From: Metopolophium dirhodum
Taxonomy: Eukaryota; Arthropoda; Insecta; Hemiptera; Aphididae
Assembly: GCF_019925205.1 (NCBI RefSeq)
Contig: NC_083567.1
Location: 19,034,001 to 19,098,000, forward strand
Length of the DNA: 64,000 nt
Direction: 5' to 3'
Below are positions 51,875-64,000 of the stretch, one piece after another. A program made the position numbers and the translations under genes. A model generated the notes under the pieces. That model did no database searches, was not told the DNA's origin, and saw only the letters and a list, made by a program, of their open reading frames with translations. Position 1 is the first letter of the stretch. Each line of letters opens with the position of its first letter.

Positions 51875-52349
51875 CAGGGCTTGAAACCGTTTTCAAAACC
51901 GATTTCAGAAACCAGTGTTATAATTTAAAACCGAAACTGAAAAAAATTGTATACCAGTTTTAAATTCAAAATCTAAAACGTAAAAAATTGGAAACCGGTA
52001 TTAAATTCAAAACCAAAATCTGAAAAAATTGGAAATTGTTATTTTTTTTTTTTAATTGACGTGTTTTTAAATACGTAAATTCCATTAATACGCATAATTA
52101 ATACTCATAATAAAATTGATATCATGATTAAAATGTTGATAACCATTTCATTATTCGCAAAAGAAAATTTTAAACTGGTATTCAAAACCAAAACCGAAAT
52201 TTCTTAATACCGGTATTGCTAAGTTGAAACCGAAATCATAAAATTTCAAAACCGGTATACAAAATCGAAACCAAAACCGAAATTTCCCAATATCGGTATT
52301 GAAAAATTGAAACCGAAACCGAAATTATTTCAATCGGTTTCAAGCTCTG
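51875..52349. mobile_element. hAT-like MITE with internal AAACCGAAA repeats
   Basis: The ends CAGGGCTTGAAACCG and CGGTTTCAAGCTCTG are inverted. The flanks TTTTTAAA (51867-51874) and GTTTTAAA (52350-52357) match at 7 of 8 bases. The interior is made of degenerate units around AAACCGAAACCGAAATT and ATACCGGTATT. No ORF. End sequence and duplication length fit hAT. Confidence 0.8.
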
Positions 52350-53259
52350 GTTTTAAATGCCGTGAAACTCATTCATAAACATATTTTCACGTTCCTGAAA
52401 AAAAGTGTTTATTTTGTGTGCGTGACGCCGGCCGGCGATAGTGGGTGATGTGTTTGGTGTGGAGATGAAATGGTGAGGGGCCGACGATATTAAATAAATA
52501 CATTTTACAAAATACATAAAATCATCTTACTTGGTTTAGGCATCTATAGTTTAGCTTACTTATGCACTGACCAAAACTTAAATCAAAATAATTCCTTATC
52601 GTCACTTGGACTCAATAACTTTTCTATAAAGCTTGACGGTGTTGAAACATTGTAGGTACATACAAATATTTTAGCCTTCAAATCTGTGGTCCGAGGGATA
52701 TAATCCTTCGTTTATAATTGCATTCATTGTTGATGTGCGTGCGTCTATGAATCTAAAAAGTGTAATTGTTTTATGTTGAAAATAACAAGAACTTATACTT
52801 TACGAACGAGAAGAAACTTAAAAAAGTTTAAAAGAATATAGGAAAACTTTTAGAAAATAAAAATTAGAACAGTAATCGGAAAAATATAAATATTATTAAC
52901 GAAAGTAAAAACTGATGTATAATATTGATATATTATTATACAAAATATGTATTTTGAATAAAATTAAAACAGTAATAACGTTAACAAGAAAATTAATAAC
53001 TAGGCAGCATAGGTACTATTGAGCCAGCATATCTATTATTTATTATAATATTAAATATGAATAACTTGTTTGTGTAAGTTTGTTTATATTGTGTTTGTGG
53101 TCAACATCACACGATACTGTTACGAAGTATAATATTATATATATGAATTATGAATGCGTAATTTTACAAGGTTAGGTTAGGCTTATTAGGTTTATATTGA
53201 AGATCATACTCTTGTTTTTTTCAACCACTCGGTACAGTTGTCGGCTTTTTTAATTTCTT

Positions 53260-53750
53260 TTCTTATCCTTCGCAACTTGCGACCGTTTCATTTGTGTCGT
53301 GTCGCCGTGTTGGCACTCTATTGCAGCCGCACGTAATCATTCTGTGAGTCCGTCGTGCGTGTAGGTACGTCAGTTTTGTGTTCGAGTCCGTGGCCCGCGG
53401 CGTGCCGTATATCACCGGCACGGGCGTGGGTCGACGCTCGTCCGCTGTGCCGTTATCTTGCGTCGGGTATGTTACGCGCGTTGTCGAATGTCGGCCGTCG
53501 CGTTTCGTGTGCGAAGACAATATCGTGGCGCATTCGTCACGCCAAGTGTACCGTCGTCCACGGTATCGCGTTTGTGTTACGTCTGTCACGCGTGTTGTAC
53601 TCGCGGTTTCTCGCCGTACACCGCTCAAACGCGGATCGTCTGCCGTCCGTCGTATCGTGTACGAATACATCGTGTAACCGCGCGTAACGTGTCTGTGACA
53701 CGCAGGTCGCGGTAGTGTATAATATTGTCGTCCGTGTGGTGTGATTTTTT
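53260..53750 (+). promoter_or_regulatory. CpG-rich block, candidate promoter or 5' untranslated exon
   Basis: About 490 bp with very dense CG dinucleotides in an otherwise AT-rich region. ORFs are open on both strands simultaneously, which points to composition rather than coding. No known protein is encoded. By analogy with the ubinuclein promoter block at 12.9 kb it may mark the start of a transcript, possibly the GAS2-like gene about 9 kb downstream. The strand is assumed from that gene. Confidence 0.4.
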
Positions 53751-54385
53751 CTTTGTCATTTGTACACGTGATTTATCAATCATGTCACGGACGTCGATTT
53801 GACGTGATCATCGTTCGACGTTATTCATCTGGATCTGACCTATACCCATCATGTGATTAATGAGTCACTGGGGCATACATCGGTATCTATCACGCCTTAA
53901 GATTTTTATGGTTTATCAAAGTGAACATTCAATTAGTTTTATATATCATCTATATGACTATATCCTGCCTTTATAGTTTCAGCATATCCTTGTATAACCT
54001 CTCGTGATAGAGTCTAGCAGGCGAAGTCATACAGGTTAGGAATGCATACCTACCCAAAACTTTTTTTGGTTATTCTATAAAAGAATATATTAGCCTGTTT
54101 AGCATTAGTGATAATTTTTCCAGATCCAGGATGAATTTTTAATCCGGCGGCAGATGGATTTAATTTTTCTGATTGAGTTGCTTTTTACTCCAAATCTTTT
54201 AGAAATTCTGCACATTTTATTCCAATATATCCATCACCTGCAGTATATTTCCAGGTGAACCATGCAGTCATATATCTCTTTATTTTTATATGGTTTGGAG
54301 TGAAGTCTACAAATTAAGGCCCATGCAAACCCTATTAATTTTTCATCAAAACGACCTTAGCGACTAACAAAAATTAAAGTACTTC

Positions 54386-54626
54386 TAGTGGTTCGATTTA
54401 AAAAATGTAAAGATGTTTTAATTGGTCAACAAGTCTACTTTGCATCGGTCGGAGCATATTTTTTATATTTTTGAATAAATTCAATATTAAAAATTTATAA
54501 ATTTATAAAATGAAAAATATTTATTCTCGTCAAGAATTTGCTAAAATTGAAAAAGTGCTCCGACCGATGCGAAGTAAACAAGTTTACCAACACAAACATT
54601 TTTACATTTTTTAAATCGAACCACTA
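54386..54626. mobile_element. MITE with TAGTGGTTCGA ends
   Basis: A 241-bp foldback. The left arm TAGTGGTTCGATTTAAAAAA is matched by TTTTTTAAATCGAACCACTA on the right. Inner inverted segments TCGGTCGGAGCA and TGCTCCGACCGA extend the palindrome. No ORF. Confidence 0.8.
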
Positions 54627-54943
54627 TAGAATTAACGGCTATTTCACGTCTATAAATTGGTTTTCAATATTTTGATATAATGACTTAAATGACTTATTCA
54701 TGTGCGTGCGTGTGACCATAAACCAAATAAGAAATAAAAATGAATTGTAAATTGATGCGGTTATAGTAGGGGAGTATACGCATACAAAGACGATCAGTAA
54801 TCGCAGGAACGAAATAATTGCCTAAACACAACTCCTTAAAAATAACACATTTGCTGGGGCCAATATCCATCATGCGTCTGTGTATGTAATGCTCACGGCT
54901 ATAGATAGTATGGTTGCCCATCGACCCATGATTCCCATATTTG

Positions 54944-55160
54944 AAAAGTGTCTACCGAAATGAATCTCTATTATCAGTATTAAAGTTGAACAGCCGGAGA
55001 CTTAAGCACTAGCGCTTATATGACATAGTGACTATCACGGAACTACAATTTACATTTGAAAGGTAATTGCATTTATATCCACTACAACAAATAAGCGCTA
55101 GTGCGTAAGTCCCCAGCTGTTTAATACTGATAATGGAGATTCATTTTGGTAGACACTTTT
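54944..55160. mobile_element. MITE with AAAAGTGTCTACC ends
   Basis: A 217-bp foldback whose ends AAAAGTGTCTACCGAAATGA and TCATTTTGGTAGACACTTTT are inverted. Further inverted segments are TATCAGTATTA and TAATACTGATA, and CACTAGCGCTTAT and ATAAGCGCTAGTG. No ORF. Confidence 0.8.
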
Positions 55161-56559
55161 CTAGATTCGTTGGGCAAATGCCAAATACTATCTTTAATCG
55201 TGGTAATGCTGAACAGGCACTATGTTGGTAATTTAATGTGAATAATCCACTTTAAATTATCTTTGATCATCTCACCTATATGGTTATATCTTATATAGTT
55301 ATAAGTCATAATTCATTTTAATTAAATTTTATTTTTCAACGGAACTATTTTATTTCTGCTAATAAAGTGATAACATTTATTCCTGGAATGTTTAATAATA
55401 TAGTTAACTAATCGGAATCGAAAATAAATATAATTGATTTTTAATTTTTCTGGGATATTCTATCGGCTTGTTTTTGAAATACATTCAAAACTATTATTCG
55501 TGGAAAATAACGCGTTAGTGCGTTACTTCATATAATTTACTTTTAAAAATAAATATTATATTTAATTACAATTGCTTAAAATTACGTTACTTTAAGTAAA
55601 ATGTAATGAAATTACTGCTGCGTTACAGTAATTTGTAATTTGCGTTACGTTACTACTCAATACTGGAAGTAACTCAGTTAATACTATATTTTTTACCTTC
55701 ATGTTAGAAAATATAAAATATTGTGATGCTTTTTTAGCCATATTTTAAGACACTAGCAGATCTTCCGCCTATTGGCTATTAATAAAATATCATAATCATA
55801 CTGTCCACTTGGTTCAACTGGAATACGGAAATCATTTTTAAATTATTGTATTTTACGTAGGTATTAAAAATTGATATCGTAATAATATGTAGAATTCACT
55901 AATAAAAATCTGAAGAGGTTTTTGCAGGTACTAAGCAACCCTTAGTTTATTTATAGCACCTACAGATAGCTAATTTAAAAATGTTTATAATTAAAATTTA
56001 AGAAAATATTTTTCTTTTACTCACTATTTTATTGATTATAATTTAAATAAAAAAATATTTAAGTCATATTAAAAGATTGATTATTCCCTTATAAGTTCAT
56101 AAATAAAATCACAAGTTGCAGGAAAACACGCTTACAAAATATCTAAAAATATCGTAATAGGTATGAATGAAGAATCCAAATGGCAAATACCTTATAGTTA
56201 TTAGGTTTTATTTAAAAACAATAATTTCACAATCTTACACAACTATTATGTTGAAATACAAAATAGGATATTCATCTATCTAAGAATTTTTATAAATTAT
56301 TTAATGAAATCATAAAAACTAAAACATTTTCCTTACACATCAAGTTCGTGTTCCCTAAACAAAACGACTCTACATAGGTAATAACTACATATGATTTTAG
56401 CACCTCCCTATATTAGGTATATTATAATTTATAATATTTTTCTATCTGTAAAGTATTGCTCCGATGGTTCATCGTGTTTTATATATTTCTTATTATACGA
56501 TAATATTATTATAATAATTAATAAGAATAAGAATATAATATGATCTAAACCACCACCAA

Positions 56560-57120
56560 CTGCCACCGACCCACAACACAACACAACACAACACGCGCGT
56601 CCGTTCGTCCTTACGCCACGTGAGATCGACGACGGCGGCGTATCTCATAAAGTCATAACTACAGACTACTACAACGGGTACAGTATAATTGTTATTATTA
56701 TTATTACAATATTATAATATCGGCGCGCGCCGACGGATGTTGCGCGTGTGTGCTTGCCGACCGCTGCGGGCGCGTCTCGACGCCCGGAGATTGGGGTAGG
56801 GTTGCCGTTGCCACCGCCGCCGACACCCCCCGCCGACCGGCCACGAGTTTTCGGATGGAAGGCGTGCGCGCGAAGATAATCCAACGTGGCCGAGCGCCGG
56901 GACCCGACGCGCGGCAGTCACAATTGCGATACCGGGCCGCACACCGCGCCGTTCCGCGACTCGATGACGATTTTCAATGATAACATTATTATAATATTAT
57001 AATATTATTGTTTTATTATGCTTCTACCTACATCACAATAATACCGTTTCGTTTATTTCCGTGTCGACTTCTTCCTCGCCACCCGCACCGCGACACGTAT
57101 CCGTTACTGCGTTACTGTTT
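56560..57120 (+). promoter_or_regulatory. Second CpG-rich block, candidate promoter or 5' exon
   Basis: Dense CG content (for example CGGCGCGCGCCGACGG near 56720) within an AT-rich region. Open frames on both strands are low-complexity Arg/Ala/Pro translations of GC-rich sequence and match no protein known to me. A plausible alternative promoter or untranslated exon for the GAS2-like gene about 6 kb downstream. Strand inferred. Confidence 0.4.
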
Positions 57121-60100
57121 TCTGTTTTTCAATAATATTATACTTCTTAATGATTAATTTTTCTCTCAACTCGCCCACATTATTATAATATTATATTATA
57201 TTGTCGTTTTATAGTAGTGTTTCGTTATTAATATTATATACCACCGTGTTTTTATAATATAATAGTTTAATTTATTTTTTAATCAATTTAATATCGTTGT
57301 ATTTTTATTATATTGTAATATTTCTGTATGCGATTGACGGCCAATAACATGGCTAGTCCGAAGACTAACAATACTAAACACTTAACCATTACCGCAGTTG
57401 CGTTTAAGTTTTCAAATCTCTGACACCGCTCAAATCCGATCGTGTTGATTCCGTCATCCATCAGATACCGAGGTTTGTAATTGATTTTATGAACACAATT
57501 AATAAACGCACGAAAAACTTTTTATAATGCGATTATGTTATGATATTGTTTCATATTATATTATAATAATAATGTGCAATATAATATTATATATTCAGAG
57601 TCGATATATCATACACGGAACGACTTTCGAACAACAATATATTACGTGTATTTTTAATTTCGATAATTGTTGTCGAATATAGCTCTGGGTGTTGAAATTT
57701 TTTTTATATGTTACATTGTTATATAGATCACTGAAATTGTACATAATATGATAAATTGATATATATATATATATACATGTAGCCATTTAGATAAAAGAAT
57801 ACTGTTATAGTAGTCATATAGACTCGTTTATTGGTGTAGTCGTGTATTAGATAGTATATTGTAGATAACATATATGTAACATGATACATATACATACGTA
57901 TATCTGTAGTATAATCGTCGACCCTCAAATAAATAATAGCCAAACGCATAAGGAAATATCCTTGTCCACCCCAATAATTAAAGTAGTCTGGACCGCCAGT
58001 ATAACCGAACCGAGTTAATTGCCAACTACAGATCAGCATTGTATAGTTTATAATATTATAATTTAAAACCGCGTGTTGGTCAATGTAATGTTCCATAATA
58101 TTATTATCATTTTCGATCATAACTACAATACGTGTGTGAGGTGTGTGCTGCGACGGCCAAAGGACAAAGTTTAAATCACAATTACAACTGTAGAAGTACG
58201 TGATTTTTAGGAGTTTTGTATTTTTGGTTTCGTGTTATCATGACGTTAGGGTATTCAGCCAAATGTTAGGTATATATTATGTGCAGCACTCTCGCGCTCC
58301 CTTTGCCGGCTGCGGCCCAATCGATTGCGCCAAATACAATGCGCAAAAATGTCCCGAGGTGTGTCGCTTTTGGCCACCGGAGGGCAGGAACATCAATAAA
58401 ATGCGGTTCTTTTATAACGCAGGCTTGTGGAGCTTATAATTAAACACGTGCGCAGAGTTTAACAGTAAACGTGTGTTGTATTACTCATATAAATTAAAAT
58501 TAACAATTAATGCATTGAGAGAAATATAGTACCCAGTACTATATTAAAGAGTTAGTAAAATAATTGAATAGAACATAAGCATCTAGGTACGTAATAATAA
58601 GACGTGTTCTACTATTAAAACCATTTTAGACTGTTCCTAATAATCTTATTTTTTACTTCGGTCTTATCAGTTTTAAATTGCTATTAAAAATGTAAAATGA
58701 ATTATGTTTATTATATAGTTTTGTAGTTTTTGAAAATAATTAAACCTATTATTAAATAAATTAATAGTGCAAATATCAGTTATAATATGTCATTTAAATC
58801 ATGCAAAATATATCATAAATTATTTAATGACAGCTAATATTTGATGAACATTGCACTATAGACTTTATTGATAAGTCCATTTTTAAATAAGCTATTGAGC
58901 TATTTTAATAATATATAATTTCATACTTATTTTAACTACATACTAAGTGTATGGCTAATGGCATATAATAATATTATATGGTATTATTATTAATTTAATT
59001 ATTTATTCGATATAAAAATGTGTGTTTTATTCTTTATTTGTTTAATTTTAAATTACTGAATTATTAAAAACAATATCATATTTATATACATACTTAGGTA
59101 ATGTGTAGACCGTATACGAATAAATAAAAGAACTTTGCTTGAAGCAAGTTTAAATCATTAAAGTTAAAATATGGTAATCTCATTTTACCTAAAATACAAT
59201 AATTTCTAAACAAAAAAAAACATAAATTATTAAGTGTAAAACTGTTAAAACTGTTCAACGTTACCTCAGGGAGAACTGTTTTCGTAGTGATTCTGTAAAA
59301 AACATTTTACCTGGTGGAAAGTGTCTGCGCGTACCTATTTTTAAATAACCTGATACGCACAACAAAAGATAAAACTATTTTAGATAGGTAGGTAATATTT
59401 TGTCGCTGCCACACTTAGGTACAAATATTTTAAGAGTTGCATAATTACATATAGGTACCTACCTACCTAAATAATTTTGTAAATTTATGTTTAAAAAAAC
59501 ATATTATAATTTTTCGAACTTTATAATAGTTTTCGAGAAATATGGACGATAAAAATATACAAAAGTATCCATTATTTATAAAATCATTTTTTTTACTTAA
59601 AATATTTATTGTACATGTTAATTAAAAAAAAATATTTAATGATAAAAAATTATTATTATTATTGATTTCAAATTTAAAGACACTCATTATATTATTGACC
59701 AATGGTGCCATCAAGGCATCAAATAGGTATCAAATTTAAATTATAAAAATGTAGTTTAATTTTGAGTTGAATGCATCTGTATACTATACCTATAATATAA
59801 ATACAAATATACAATACTTCTTATTTTATGGAAGTCTATAAAATTAACGGTTATATAATTATTTTAAGCTCAATTTTTCACTGAATTGGTTTACATTATT
59901 ATGTAAATTTAATAATTTAAAACTAATTTTACGGTCTACGTCAGACTGGTCAGTTAAAATGTACGTTGCGGTGCACTGTTGGTCAGGGGAACAAATAATA
60001 AATAGGAATAATGATGATGATGATTAATATCTTATTTTATTCTAAATGTAAAATATATCATTTTGGTTTCCATGAGTAAATATAACATTAATTGTAGTCA

Positions 60101-61739
60101 AATATGTACCTATTTACAATAATATAGGTATAAGGTTACATATTATATTAAAAATAAATAAACACATTTACATACATTTAAACATTATCATTCTTGGTAT
60201 TTTTTATTAATTTGGAAAACATCAAAATATGAAAAAATGGAAAAGCCATGACATAAAAGAGTTTGAATACTTCTGGTCTACGTTGATCTAAACACTTACT
60301 GTCTTATTAAAATAAATATTCCATTTTCAGAACACTTCTACTTAGTAATAGTACCTCATTAATGTTACTCAGATTTATACAAGTTAATCTGTATAATACA
60401 AGTGCATATGTTAATTTTCACACGTGGAACATTTTACTTAACACGTGAAGAATATAATATGTTCGGTTTGTTCACATCATTTTTAAATATGTTGAAGTCA
60501 TAAACTCCCAGTATTTTATATCGTTAATATGTATTATGTGTTGTAAATTTATATTAAGTATTTATAGTTGTAATAATGGAACAAATTAAATTGATGCCAT
60601 CTTGTTAAACAGTTATTGTGACTATACGGTATATAATGTTATATAATGTTTCATAATAAATGTGTTTCATATTGAATGATTAGATTATTCCCTTCAGTAT
60701 ATATTAAAATAACATCCCAATTTGGAAGTGGTCCGTTATAAACTGCAGTGTGGGCGACAATCATGCCACGTGCGTGCTCTTTTTTTTAGCGACACAAAAT
60801 CCTGTTGTTATATCAAATTTATTCCAGTCTTTAATAGACAATTATTATACGTCAATTTTATAAATCAAATATTATGTGTATTATAATGAATTATAGTAAA
60901 TATTCTGATTTATAGGTCATACATTTATTGTCATAAAGGTACTCGGATTCTGATATTAAAGAACTAATTTATCATTTGAAAATAAATTGAAATATATTTT
61001 TCTAAGGTGATTTTGAGTATAAAGACATGATATTTTAATACAAGATTACATCCTGATATCATATTAATTTTTATATTTAATACATTTTGAGATATTCATC
61101 ATTTTTGGTGTTAAAATTATGGGAAATTAAAATATTGCATCCAAGTTATACTATATCGTGTATTCAGTTGGTATCCTAAAGATTGTACCTATTTATAAAA
61201 TATGTTAGTATTTTATATTCTCGATTTTTTTGTAGTTTCCTATTCAATTTTAAAATGTTTAATGTCACCTTTTACATGTATCTATATAGAAGTATTAAAA
61301 ATTGAGTCACTATAAAATTATTTTTTTTTCGAAGAGTTTTTTCTATTACAATACCTATAATAATTATTTATTAAAAGAAAAACTGTAATCAATTACAAAG
61401 TTACAACAATGGTATCCAGGTGTATGAACTCAGCATAGCGAATTATCCGTGGTAATCAAAATGTGTAGCATATATAGGTTGAATCTAATGAATAGTAAAT
61501 GTGAATAGTACAAAATAATGTATGAAGAATAAACACATGTAGGTATAATTTATTTGTATCATATTATATACTAATATATTATATTTATATTGGTACATAA
61601 AACATTTATCCAGAATTCAAGACATTTTTGTTGCAATAAAATAGAGTTGGTAGGTTAAAACTACAGGTTTTTTATAACTATTTTTAATTGTAAGAAAAAC
61701 CGGGCCACTGGGGCTGAACATGAAAATTCGGAAAAATTA

Positions 61740-62030
61740 TTTTCTGATTAGTATTTGTCATAGAACTGTATTGAGATTTGTGAACATATTTTGTCGAAAA
61801 AGCATTTGCTTGGAAATGTATTTTGTTTGAAAAGTATTTACTCAAAATCATCGGTAAATATAATTTTGGAAACGTGTATTTATTATTTGTAAATGTATTT
61901 TGTTGGAATAGTATTAGCTCAGAAAAGTATTTGTTTGGAATCATATATACCGTATATATAATTTTCATCCAAATATTTTCATGAAAATTAGTTTCTGAAC
62001 AAATACGATTCCAACAAAATATTAAAAATA
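61740..62030. repeat. Degenerate tandem repeat
   Basis: Loosely repeated units related to AAGTATTTGTTTGGAAT / ATGTATTTTGTTGGAA recur five or more times at irregular spacing of about 28-35 bp. The minus-strand frame across it is open but only reflects the repeat. Confidence 0.5.
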
Positions 62031-62672
62031 TTGTTTAGTATAAATATAAAGTATTATAGTTCAAAAAACTTAATATGTTTTCAATAGAATATTTTCTACG
62101 GGATTTTCTATAACATTACGTTTCCGCGATCGAACTCTTTTCTGACTTACCCAATACATTTCTACGACAAACAGATTATAATTTCAAAATAATATAGGTA
62201 CAATAAAATACATTTTAAATAAATATTTATATTAATATTTGTTGTCAACGGGAAATTTTTTCCACAAAAATATGGTTCCGAATGAATGAATTTCGCTTTT
62301 TGTATAATATAATTTAAACAAATGCATAGGTACTTACATATTATTATACCTCGTATTATACTATGTATATTTTGAAGAGTATATAATAAGGTAGTTTTGA
62401 AAAGTTTTATACTTTATATGTATTGTGATATCTATTTATAAAATTCTGTAGGTACCTACAATGTTGAAGTCTTTAAATGTTACAAACAAATAAGCTCATT
62501 ATAAGAATTAAATAAATTCTAGTACTTAATATTTTTTATAGGATTACTGCATCATATTATAAACTATGGTGCAATACTATTTTATACCCTGCAAAACTAC
62601 TTTACTCATATTCAATAATCAATATCAAATGTCTTTTGTATAATAGTAGTAACGTAAAATATTTTATTACAG

Positions 62673-62843
62673 ATGGCATTATTAGTGGAATCACGGTCGT
62701 TTCGGCCGTTCAAGTCCAGTGAAGAATATCTTTACGCTATGAAAGAGGATTTAGCTGAATGGCTGAATGGTTTATATCCTGAGCTCTACATAAACGTAAA
62801 TAACTTCATGGATAGACTTGATACCGGCGTGGCTTTGTGCAAG
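62673..62843 (+). CDS. GAS2-like / pickled-eggs calponin-homology protein, first coding exon
   Basis: Cytoskeletal linker family; the N-terminal calponin-homology domain binds actin and a downstream GAS2 domain binds microtubules. Only the first coding exon is in the window: 57 codons from the ATG that directly follows an acceptor (TTATTACAG) to a donor GTAAAG, ending in phase 0. The protein starts MALLVESRSFRPFKSSEEYL; YAMKEDLAEWLNGLYPEL and NFMDRLDTGVALCK form the start of the CH domain typical of GAS2L/pigs. An acceptor immediately before the ATG means at least one upstream untranslated exon exists, perhaps in the CpG blocks at 53.3 or 56.6 kb. The rest of the CH domain and the GAS2 domain lie beyond position 64000. 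Confidence 0.88.
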
Positions 62844-64000
62844 GTAAAGTTATATTCTATCATTATTATTAATCTAAATTCATTGTGAATCATAATGCAT
62901 AAGTGGGATATAAATTAAAACATGAACTTTACTATTATATTGTGCTGTGATAAAATATTATCGGACTGAATCATCCCGTTATAATATAATAATATGCCAC
63001 TATCCACTAAATACATTTAAAGTCTATGTTCTAAATAACACTACTTATCAATATATATTTGTAAGCATCTACCTAACAAATTTCAATGTTTTATCGGAAT
63101 CAGAGTTGGAATGTACTTGGCATGGGTCTTACAGTGTTGAGTTTTAATCACTCTGGAAGATTCTATTTAAAAAGGTCATTCCTTTTTAATGACAAGTATT
63201 TTTAAACTATATACTGCATTCTTTTCTTTAAGTCTACTTCTAGATTTAGAATAAATAACTAAATATATCGATGTACATTTTACAATGTACGTGAAGTAGT
63301 GAACTCGCGTTCAGTATGGAAATACATTTACATTAAATAATAATATTATAATATTGTTAGCTCAATTCAACAAAATAGAAACAAATACTTTTTTTTCACA
63401 CATTTTTTTACATTTTATGAAAAACTTTTACTTTTGTTTTAATTAAATATAACGTGTTTTAATATCAATGATTGCTCCATGAAATGTATTGTCATTATGT
63501 TATCTTAATTTTTCTACTTGGAATCTTTTTGTTTTTTAACGATGTACTAAGACACTAAGTACTCAATTACTACACAAATATTTGATAATAATATATAATA
63601 CATTTATCATATGATTGTTTTATTAAAATAAATGTACATGCATATAACCAAAATAATAATAATTAATCAAATAAAAAATAAAGCCGTTTATGGTTGAATA
63701 ACATTATATTATTGGCTTGCATCGTCTTTTAAAAAAATTAAGACTATAATTATTTGTAAACGCTTGTTACTAAATAGTTAGTTATTATTCATTTCTAAAT
63801 TTAAGTAAGAGTAATGAATGATTTACTATCAACAGCTTTTTTTTATCTCTTGACATTGAATAAGATTATAAATGAATTGAAGAGTTATGTATGTTGTTTA
63901 AAGAACTCTGATGAATAATTGTGTTATGTATTTGTTTGACACTTTAAAACGATCGTATACCTACTTTGAGGAAAAAACTCAGATGACTAATTGGTAATAT
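62844..64000 (+). other. First coding intron of the GAS2-like gene (incomplete)
   Basis: AT-rich sequence to the end of the window. No second exon of the calponin-homology domain was recognised. An open frame at 62947-63147 has no family resemblance. Confidence 0.6.

Larger units (their letters stand above)
45987..62672. other. Long gene-poor intergenic or 5' intron region
   Basis: About 16.7 kb with no convincing coding gene. It contains a LINE relic (47840-48070), a TIR element with 8-bp duplications (48965-49895), an ATT microsatellite (51705-51729), a hAT-like MITE (51875-52349), two CpG-rich blocks (53260-53750, 56560-57120), two small foldbacks (54386-54626, 54944-55160) and a degenerate repeat near 61740-62030. 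Part may be 5' untranslated or intronic sequence of the GAS2-like gene at the right end. Confidence 0.5.

Noticed and set aside
53263..53715. Four overlapping ORFs of 85-135 codons on both strands
   Set aside because: Simultaneous openness on both strands is a composition effect; no domain, splice logic or start context supports coding.
54060..54370. Minus-strand peptide fragments suggestive of a degraded protein (for example WFTWKYTAGDGYIGIKC)
   Set aside because: Frames are broken by stops and shifts, and I could not assign a family; possibly an old retrocopy or element relic.
56669..56980. GC-rich ORFs of 71-76 codons
   Set aside because: Arg/Ala/Pro low-complexity translation of a CpG block; better explained as promoter or untranslated sequence.
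57595..58120. Tyr/Ile-rich minus-strand ORFs
   Set aside because: They translate AT-rich sequence including an AT dinucleotide run; no protein character.
1..64000. CRISPR arrays, bacterial operons, tRNA or rRNA genes
   Set aside because: None seen; the direct repeats present are eukaryotic microsatellites or mobile elements, and the gene structures are spliced nuclear genes.

Overview
The window looks like insect nuclear DNA, most likely from an aphid. It is very AT-rich, its genes are split by many short and long GT-AG introns, 'GGTACCTA'-type motifs are scattered throughout, and small inverted-repeat elements are dense. The species call is an inference; no ribosomal, mitochondrial or other marker gene is present. 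All gene models below were assembled by hand from splice sites and reading phase. In each of the four long genes every exon junction keeps the frame and the coding total divides by three.

Layout: (1) 801-4574 (+), Greatwall/MASTL mitotic kinase, 13 exons, 590 aa. (2) 5083-10607 (-), GCNA/ACRC-type SprT metalloprotease, 10 exons, 609 aa, convergent with Greatwall. (3) 13174-26469 (+), ubinuclein/yemanuclein, the HIRA-complex histone H3.3 chaperone subunit, 20 exons, 1024 aa, divergent from GCNA across a 2.6 kb gap with a CpG-rich promoter. (4) 26692-36913 (-), gamma-tubulin complex component 2 (GCP2), 16 exons, 804 aa, tail to tail with ubinuclein (222 bp between stop codons). (5) 41814-43150 (+), a small unrecognised coiled-coil gene of 140 aa. 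It lies inside a 5.2 kb segment bounded by nearly identical 300-bp inverted repeats with TA on both flanks, and is followed by the intact C-terminal tail of a Tc1/mariner-like transposase. (6) 62673-62843 (+), first coding exon of a GAS2-like (pickled-eggs type) calponin-homology protein that continues beyond the window.

From 46 kb to 62.6 kb there is no convincing coding gene. This stretch holds a LINE relic, several MITEs and two CpG-rich blocks that may be promoters or untranslated exons of the GAS2-like gene. The four long genes act in cell division, genome integrity and chromatin (mitotic entry, DNA-protein crosslink repair, replication-independent histone deposition, microtubule nucleation), but nothing in the sequence shows co-regulation.

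The most unusual part is the 40.8-46.0 kb inverted-repeat-bounded segment, with an intron-bearing coiled-coil gene that can be spliced in frame onto a transposase-derived tail.
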